DNA of 64,000 nucleotides, taken from contig NZ_MZMU01000010.1 in assembly GCF_004123835.1 (NCBI RefSeq), positions 310,001 to 374,000 of the forward strand, given 5' to 3'. A program made the translations under genes and the position numbers. This DNA comes from Rhizobium leguminosarum. Lineage in GTDB: Bacteria; Pseudomonadota; Alphaproteobacteria; Rhizobiales; Rhizobiaceae. This document shows, one piece after another, positions 59,323 through 64,000 of this stretch; position 1 is the stretch's first letter, and each line of letters begins with the position of its first letter. A model generated the notes under the pieces. It did no database searches. It saw only the letters and a list, made by a program, of their open reading frames with translations, and was not told the DNA's origin.

Positions 59323-59997
59323 ATGCTCAAGCAAGTCCACGACCCGGCTGAAACAGTAAGCGATGTCGTCTTCCGGCAGATACGCGAGGATATCATATCG
59401 GGCACATTGCCGCCGGGGGCCAAGATCAAGCTGGAGCAGGCAAAGGAACGCTATTCCATCGGGATTTCTTCGCTGCGCGAAATCCTGAGCCGCCTGACCA
59501 CGGAAAACCTCGTTGTCGCCGAGGGGCAGCGTGGCTTTGAAGTCAGCCCTGCTTCGCGCCGCGAACTCCTGGAACTCGCCGACCTCCGGATCGTTCTTGA
59601 GACGCATGCGATCGGCCTTGCCTTCGCTGCCGGAAATCTTGAATGGGAGGGGCGCATCGTCGCTGCCCATCACCGGCTGGCCGCCGCGGAACGCAAGCTC
59701 CTCGCGGGCGACGTCTCGCGGACCGTCGACTGGGTCCGATACGACTGGGAGTTCCATCAGGCGATTGTCTCGGCCTGCAATTCAGCGACGCTGATGGCGA
59801 CATTGTCGTCCGTCTTCGACCGCTTTCTCCGCTACCATATGCTGGCCGAGAGTTTTCGCGGAAAGCCAGTTGTCGATGACCACAGGCTTCTGTTTGAGCT
59901 TTCCATTCAGCGCGACGTCGCTGGCGCGACCGACGTCGTCAGACGGCACGTTCAAAGCGGCGTTGACCATGTGCTGAAGAGCGGCCAGATTCTCTAA
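59323..59997 (+). CDS. GntR-family regulator with FCD effector domain, paralogue 2
   Basis: A 224-residue paralogue of the gene just upstream, with the same motifs (EDIISGTLPPGAKIKLEQA, ISSLREILSRLTTENLVVAEGQRGFEV, RYDWEFHQAIVSACNSATLM) at the same positions. The two lie 75 bases apart in the same direction and look like a tandem duplication. One may sense the inducer of the degradation genes and the other that of the transporter, or they may form heterodimers; the sequence does not say. It ends 11 bases from the convergent dehydratase gene. Confidence 0.87.
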   Translation: MLKQVHDPAETVSDVVFRQIREDIISGTLPPGAKIKLEQAKERYSIGISSLREILSRLTTENLVVAEGQRGFEVSPASRRELLELADLRIVLETHAIGLAFAAGNLEWEGRIVAAHHRLAAAERKLLAGDVSRTVDWVRYDWEFHQAIVSACNSATLMATLSSVFDRFLRYHMLAESFRGKPVVDDHRLLFELSIQRDVAGATDVVRRHVQSGVDHVLKSGQIL

Positions 59998-60008
59998 CTA
60001 AGCCAGTC

Positions 60009-61904
60009 TCAAAAGGCGTCTTTCGGAATTCCCTCCGGTCGCATCAGTTTCTTCAGAGCGGCGATCCGGAAAATTGCGTTCGGGGCGCCGTAGCCGCGGT
60101 AGCCGCGGCGCTCGACGATCTCGAAAAAGAAACCCTCCCCATAGGTTCCGCTATAGAGCTGGAAATATTCGCCATGCTCGTCGCGGTCATAGAGGATGTT
60201 CTCCGCCTTCAGCCGCTCGGTCAATGCAGGATCGAGGCCGAAGCGGGCTTCGACGTCGTCGTAGTAGTTCGGCGAAATGTGCAGCGATCTGAAACCGCAA
60301 ACACGAAGACTTTCGGCGGTTGCAAAGATGTCGTCGGTCATAAACGCCAGATGCTGGATGCCGGCCCCGAATTTCTCGGCGATGAAATGTCCCGCCAGAG
60401 TGCGGCGATTCTCGGCGCCGTTCATGGTAATGCGCAGCGCCCCGGTGTCGTTCTCGAGGACTTGACTGCGCACCACCCCGGCCGGATCGATGATATCGAC
60501 CATCGGGGTCTTCCGCGTCTCGAAAATGGACGTGTAGAACAGAAGCCAGGTGAGCATTTCATCGTAACCGACCGTCTGGGCGACGTGATCAATGCGCAAA
60601 AGGCCTGCCGACGGCGCGTCGCTGTCATCGGTGACCGGCTGAAAGTCGATTTCCGAGAAGCGACCCAATGCGCTCTTGTCGTCGATGAGATAGATGATCC
60701 CGCCTCCCACGCCCCGAATGGCAGGCAGCTCTAGCTCACCCTCCGCGACAGGCTGGGTGAATGGCTCGGCATCCAAGGCAAGCGCGCGCTCATAGGCCTT
60801 GGCGGCATCGTCGACGACCAGAGCCATGGCATATGCAAAAGTACCGTGAACGGCGTAGGCCGCATTGGCGAATCCTGCCTGATCGACATTGACGAGGATC
60901 CGTATCTCGCCCTGCTCGAAAAGAGAGACTTTCTTCGTGCGGTGGATTGCCGTCTTTTTGAATCCGAGGGTGCGCAGCAATGCAACCAGCTCGACTTCAT
61001 CCTGTTCGTCCGTGGCAAACTCGACGAAGCCGACCCCCTTTACGGAGGGCCTTTCCGGCATCGCCGCTCCGGTCATGCTGCCGATGCCGAGATGGCGGCG
61101 TACCTGATCACCAAGATAGATCAGGGAGCGGTGGCCATCGGCCGCAATCGCACGCGACAAACCGCCTCGGAACTGGTCGTTGAAGATTTCCAAGGAGAAA
61201 TACCCGTCATAACCTGTTGCCGCGACGGCTTCGGTGAACGCCGTGACGGGGAGGTCGCCTTCACCCGGCATATTTCGGAAGTGGCGGCTCCAATAGAGCA
61301 GGTCCATGTCGATCAGCGGAGCATCGGCAAGCTGGACGATGAAGATTTTCTCTTTGGGAATCGAGCGGATCGAATTGACGTCGATCTTGCGCGACAAAGT
61401 GTGAAAGCTGTCGAGGATAAGACCGACATTCGGATGATCGGCGCGACGGACGATCTCCCAGGCGTCGCGGTGGTCGCTGATATGGCGGCCCCAGGCAAGC
61501 GCCTCGTAGCCCACCCTCAGTCCACGCCTGGCGGCACGCTCGCCGAGTTCATGAAAGTCCGCCGCCGCCCGGTCGATGCCGCCGATGGCGGCCGGCGAGA
61601 CGTTGGAGCAGACGAGCACCAGATCCGTTCCAAGCTGCTGCATCACGTCGAACTTCCGTTCCGCGCGGTCAAACGTGCGGCTTCGCAGCGGCTCCGGCAT
61701 GCCCTCGAAATCACGAAATGGCTGAAACAGGGTGATCTCCAGGCCATGGTCGCGGACGAGTTTTCCGACATCAGCCGGGCTTCCGTCGAAGGCGAGGAAA
61801 TCATTCTCGAAGATCTCGACGCCGTCGAAGCCCGCTCGGGCGATCGCCTCGAGCTTCTCCGGGAGTTCGCCGCTGATCGTTACAGTCGCAATCGAGGTCC
61901 TCAT
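60009..61904 (-). CDS. quiC: 3-dehydroshikimate dehydratase / HPPD-like fusion (QuiC type)
   Basis: A 631-residue two-domain protein. Residues 1-270 are a xylose-isomerase-like TIM barrel of the 3-dehydroshikimate dehydratase type (AsbF/QuiC), with metal ligands in VGYEALAWGRHISDHRDA, LILDSFHTL, IFIVQLADAP and YFSLEIFND. Residues about 290-620 are a 4-hydroxyphenylpyruvate-dioxygenase-like domain with possible Fe ligands in LLRIDHVAQTVG, IQHLAFMTDDI and FFFEIVERRGYRG. The fusion turns 3-dehydroshikimate into protocatechuate; the role of the second domain in QuiC proteins is unclear. The start ATG 61904 has GGAAGGGC upstream. It is divergent from the transporter. The symbol is by analogy. Confidence 0.85.
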   Translation of the reverse strand: MRTSIATVTISGELPEKLEAIARAGFDGVEIFENDFLAFDGSPADVGKLVRDHGLEITLFQPFRDFEGMPEPLRSRTFDRAERKFDVMQQLGTDLVLVCSNVSPAAIGGIDRAAADFHELGERAARRGLRVGYEALAWGRHISDHRDAWEIVRRADHPNVGLILDSFHTLSRKIDVNSIRSIPKEKIFIVQLADAPLIDMDLLYWSRHFRNMPGEGDLPVTAFTEAVAATGYDGYFSLEIFNDQFRGGLSRAIAADGHRSLIYLGDQVRRHLGIGSMTGAAMPERPSVKGVGFVEFATDEQDEVELVALLRTLGFKKTAIHRTKKVSLFEQGEIRILVNVDQAGFANAAYAVHGTFAYAMALVVDDAAKAYERALALDAEPFTQPVAEGELELPAIRGVGGGIIYLIDDKSALGRFSEIDFQPVTDDSDAPSAGLLRIDHVAQTVGYDEMLTWLLFYTSIFETRKTPMVDIIDPAGVVRSQVLENDTGALRITMNGAENRRTLAGHFIAEKFGAGIQHLAFMTDDIFATAESLRVCGFRSLHISPNYYDDVEARFGLDPALTERLKAENILYDRDEHGEYFQLYSGTYGEGFFFEIVERRGYRGYGAPNAIFRIAALKKLMRPEGIPKDAF

Positions 61905-62154
61905 GTCAAAGCCCTTCCGATATCCGTGCGAGATTAAACGAGCGCCCAACACGGCGATGCGTCCCGGAAAATCGCTCGCTACTATTATGGCAAATGTCGT
62001 GAGGAATTCAAATAGCGTGTCTTATTATAAATTCTCATATGATTTTGAAAAACTCTGTTGATTTGAGCACTCGTCTCTGGCAATCATTCCTCTCACAGTC
62101 AAAAGGTGAGGTGGCTGTCCGGTCGAGTGACCGCCAAAAGGAGGAGGAAATCAC
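61905..62154. other. Divergent control region of the dehydratase and transporter genes
   Basis: The 250-base, AT-rich gap contains the 8-bp palindrome TCATATGA (62035-62042), and TTCAAAT and ATTTTGAA flanking it. These are plausible GntR-type operator elements, not proven. AGGAGGAGG lies just before the binding-protein ATG. Confidence 0.4.
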
Positions 62155-62985
62155 ATGTTCAAATCTATGTTGACGCGCCGAAACGCGATGCTCGGAGCCG
62201 CGGCCCTGGTGGCTGCCGTCACCCTGGCGCAACCGGCCGCCGCCATCACGCCTGATGAAATCAAGGCTCGCGGCAAGATCATCGTCGGAATTCAGGGTGA
62301 CAACCCGCCCTGGGGCTTTGTGACCAGCGGCGGCAAACAGGACGGCCTCGATGCAGACATCGCAACGCTGTTTGCCAAGGAACTGGGTGTTTCGGTCGAG
62401 TTCGTGCCGCTTGAAGTCAATAACCGCATTCCCGCACTGACGGCCGGCCGCGTCGACGTTCTCTTCGCAACGATGGCGATGCTGCCGGATCGTGCAAAGG
62501 CGGTGCAGTTCAGCAAGCCCTATGTTGCCAATGCCATCGTTCTGATTGGTCCGAAATCGGCTGAGATCAAGACGAATGACGACATGGCCAAGTTCACAGT
62601 CGGCGTCGCCAAGGGGGCTGCCCAGGACACGCAGGTGACCAAGAACGCACCGGCGAGCACGACCATCCGCCGCTATGATGGAGACGCCGCGAGCGTCCAG
62701 GCGCTGGTGTCCGGCCAGGTCGAGACGCTTGGTGGCAACATCTTCTACATGGACCGGGTGGAGAAGGCCCGTCCGGGCGAATTCGAAAACAAGCTTGAAT
62801 TCCAGAAGCTCTACAACGGTGCTTGTACGCGTCTCGGCGAAAAGGAAATCAATGCGGCGCTCAACACCTTCATCGACAAGATCAAGGCCAACGGCGAACT
62901 CAAGGCAGTCTACGACAAGTGGATGAAGGTTCCGGTCCCGGAATTTCCTGAAACGCTGGAAGGCATTCCGTTCGCGGCGAACTGA
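62155..62985 (+). CDS. ABC transporter solute-binding protein, amino-acid family type (family 3)
   Basis: A 276-residue periplasmic binding protein: signal peptide (MFKSMLTRRNAMLGAAALVAAVT..PAAA), then IIVGIQGDNPPWGFV, VEFVPLEVNNRIPALTAGRVDV and MLPDRAKAVQFSKPYVANAIVLI, all typical of polar-amino-acid-type binding proteins. The usual Arg that binds the amino-acid carboxylate is not obvious, and the genes around it degrade shikimate-type acids, so the ligand may be a cyclic hydroxy acid rather than an amino acid. This is an inference from context. The start has a strong AGGAGGAGG upstream. Confidence 0.83.
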   Translation: MFKSMLTRRNAMLGAAALVAAVTLAQPAAAITPDEIKARGKIIVGIQGDNPPWGFVTSGGKQDGLDADIATLFAKELGVSVEFVPLEVNNRIPALTAGRVDVLFATMAMLPDRAKAVQFSKPYVANAIVLIGPKSAEIKTNDDMAKFTVGVAKGAAQDTQVTKNAPASTTIRRYDGDAASVQALVSGQVETLGGNIFYMDRVEKARPGEFENKLEFQKLYNGACTRLGEKEINAALNTFIDKIKANGELKAVYDKWMKVPVPEFPETLEGIPFAAN

Positions 62986-63050
62986 GCCAACGGCAAAGGC
63001 GGACGAGGCCCGGCCTTCCGGCTGATTACAGCGCCTGCCAGCCACTCTTC

Positions 63051-63116
63051 CGTCATGCTCGGGCTCGTCCCGAGCATCTACGGCGGCAGATCCCCGGCAC
63101 AAGGCCGAGGATGACG
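63051..63116. repeat. Palindromic repeat between the binding-protein gene and aroQ
   Basis: Outer arms CGTCAT (63051-63056) and ATGACG (63111-63116); inside, ATGCTCGGG (63055-63063) pairs with CCCGAGCAT (63069-63077) around a 5-base loop. It resembles the element at 33671-33764 in its ends and its CTCGGGC core. Confidence 0.6.
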
Positions 63117-63146
63117 TCCGGAAAGAGGCAACCCTCACTAAGCAAG

Positions 63147-63167
63147 GCCGGGCATGCAATGCCCGGC
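63147..63167 (+). other. Intra-operon hairpin before aroQ
   Basis: GCCGGGCAT-GCA-ATGCCCGGC is a perfect 9-bp stem with a 3-base loop, 48 bases before the aroQ ATG. No T-run follows. It may protect the 3' end of the binding-protein message and lower aroQ expression relative to it. Confidence 0.5.
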
Positions 63168-63214
63168 AACGCAACCGCCATGCTTAAGGCTCTGCCCCGT
63201 TTGAGGTGCGCAAC

Positions 63215-63658
63215 ATGACCAGAACCATCTTTGTGCTCAACGGACCGAACCTGAACCTGCTGGGTCAGCGCGAGCCGGCGATCTATGGAACCACGACTCT
63301 TGCCGACATCAGGAAACGGTGCGTGACCAAGGCAAAGGCCCTGGGATTCGACGTCGAGTTTCGGCAGACCAATTTCGAGGGCGAACTGGTCGAGAGCGTG
63401 CACCAGGCCCGGACCGACGCCTGTGGCATCATCATCAATCCTGCCGGCTATACGTTCACATCGATCGCCCTTCTCGATGCGTTGAAAATGTTCGACCCGC
63501 CGAAGATCGAACTGCACATCTCCAATGTTCATGCCCGCGAAAGCATCTACCACAATTCGCTGATCTCACGCGTTGCCACGGCCATCATGATCGGTTTTGG
63601 AGCAGACGGCTACGAACTCGCTGTCCAGGCGATGGCTGGAATGGTCAAGCGGGACTGA
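63215..63658 (+). CDS. aroQ: Type II 3-dehydroquinate dehydratase-like protein with altered active-site position
   Basis: A 147-residue protein of the AroQ family, which converts 3-dehydroquinate to 3-dehydroshikimate as a dodecamer. Conserved: FVLNGPNLNLLGQREPAIYG (Arg19, Tyr24), Asn75 in IINPAG, His101 and Arg108 in LHISNVHARES, Asp88. Altered: the family's His81 (in THTS) is Phe81 here (YTFTS), and the following Arg is Leu87. Activity could be kept or changed. It stands in a catabolic cluster, so a degradative role is more likely than aromatic biosynthesis. ATG 63215 has GAGGTG upstream; a GTG at 63206 is possible. Confidence 0.85.
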   Translation: MTRTIFVLNGPNLNLLGQREPAIYGTTTLADIRKRCVTKAKALGFDVEFRQTNFEGELVESVHQARTDACGIIINPAGYTFTSIALLDALKMFDPPKIELHISNVHARESIYHNSLISRVATAIMIGFGADGYELAVQAMAGMVKRD

Positions 63659-63690
63659 ATTTTTCAGGAAGACGGACCAGAAGGATCGCC

Positions 63691-64000
63691 ATGAATTATA
63701 AGTTGGATTTCACCCCGGTCATAGATGGCCTGCCGAGCCTTCTGCTCGGCTGCCTCGGGACATTCTTGCTTGCCATTTGTGGGATGCTGCTGGCGATCGT
63801 GATCGGAATTGGCGGCGTTGCCTTGCGCGACTCTGCCCTGAAGCCGGCGCGCTGGCTGGTTATCGCCTTCGTCGAGTTGATCCGCAACACGCCGTTTCTG
63901 GTGCAGATCTTCTTCATCTACTTCGCGCTTCCGCTGACAGGCATCAGGCTGGATCCGACGCCGACGGCGATTATCGCGCTCGGCATCAACGGCGGCGCCT
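63691..64000 (+). CDS. ABC transporter permease, amino-acid type (partial, C-terminus outside window)
   Basis: The first 103 residues of a membrane permease of the polar-amino-acid ABC family (HisM/GltK-like). LLGCLGTFLLAICGMLLAIVIG is the first helix, and FVELIRNTPFLVQIFFIYFAL is the highly conserved family segment. The start ATG 63691 has AGAAGGA upstream. It lies 32 bases after aroQ and completes a binding protein - dehydroquinase - permease order, which points to uptake of the degraded compound. The other permease and ATPase genes should lie to the right. Confidence 0.88.
   Translation, partial: MNYKLDFTPVIDGLPSLLLGCLGTFLLAICGMLLAIVIGIGGVALRDSALKPARWLVIAFVELIRNTPFLVQIFFIYFALPLTGIRLDPTPTAIIALGINGGA

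Noticed and set aside
1-64000. tRNA, rRNA, CRISPR, insertion sequence or prophage genes
   Set aside because: I looked for cloverleaf tRNA ends, regularly spaced direct repeats, transposase motifs and phage structural genes and saw none.

Overview
The window is GC-rich, densely coded alphaproteobacterial DNA and looks like a Rhizobium chromosome or chromid of the leguminosarum/etli type. This assignment rests on recognisable families and signals: a cyoABCD-SURF1 quinol oxidase operon, several class III nucleotide cyclases, an EcfG-type general-stress promoter, LacI/GntR/LysR regulators beside ABC transporters, and rhizobial palindromic intergenic repeats. I see no tRNA, rRNA, CRISPR array, insertion sequence or phage gene.

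Layout. 1-2200 holds two LacI-type regulators and a small glycine-zipper envelope protein with its own terminator. 2369-6320 is a heterodimeric ABC exporter with one degenerate ATP site. 6443-10815 holds an FMN-reductase-like protein, an FAD/NAD(P) protein and a PAS-PAS hybrid histidine kinase behind a near-ideal EcfG promoter. 10833-17572 is the cytochrome o oxidase operon and a divergent MFS symporter. 17613-18619 holds a repeat and a ParE-type toxin-antitoxin pair whose antitoxin looks like a fusion. 18629-25703 is the strangest block: a cNMP-binding protein, a 904-residue ABC exporter homologue that has lost every ATPase motif, and three glycosyltransferases. 25800-31770 is a Dpp/Opp-type import operon.

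31925-42151 is a mixed accessory stretch: a soluble cyclase, repeats, a nucleotide-sugar dehydrogenase, YefM-YoeB with a readable operator, a secreted tandem Tudor-like protein, a DUF3095 cyclase-like protein, a methyltransferase, an ABC exporter, and an Rrf2 regulator divergent from a CPYC thiol oxidoreductase. Just after it lies the decayed 3' end of an FkbM methyltransferase gene. 42406-49107 is a MoxR operon (DUF805, DUF4129, DUF4350, MoxR, DUF58, SpoIIM, RDD). 49293-58070 holds a LysR/NmrA pair, an intact FkbM gene, a membrane cyclase with a cytochrome-b-like anchor and a [2Fe-2S] domain, a glycosyltransferase-deacetylase pair, an alpha/beta hydrolase, a GFA protein and a metallo-beta-lactamase-fold protein.

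58579-64000 reads as one catabolic unit for shikimate- or quinate-type compounds: two paralogous GntR regulators, a 3-dehydroshikimate dehydratase/HPPD fusion, an ABC solute-binding protein, a type II dehydroquinase variant with an altered active-site position, and the start of an ABC permease. Functions are inferred from motifs and family knowledge. Start codons were chosen by ribosome-binding site and overlap with neighbours; uncertain ones are marked.
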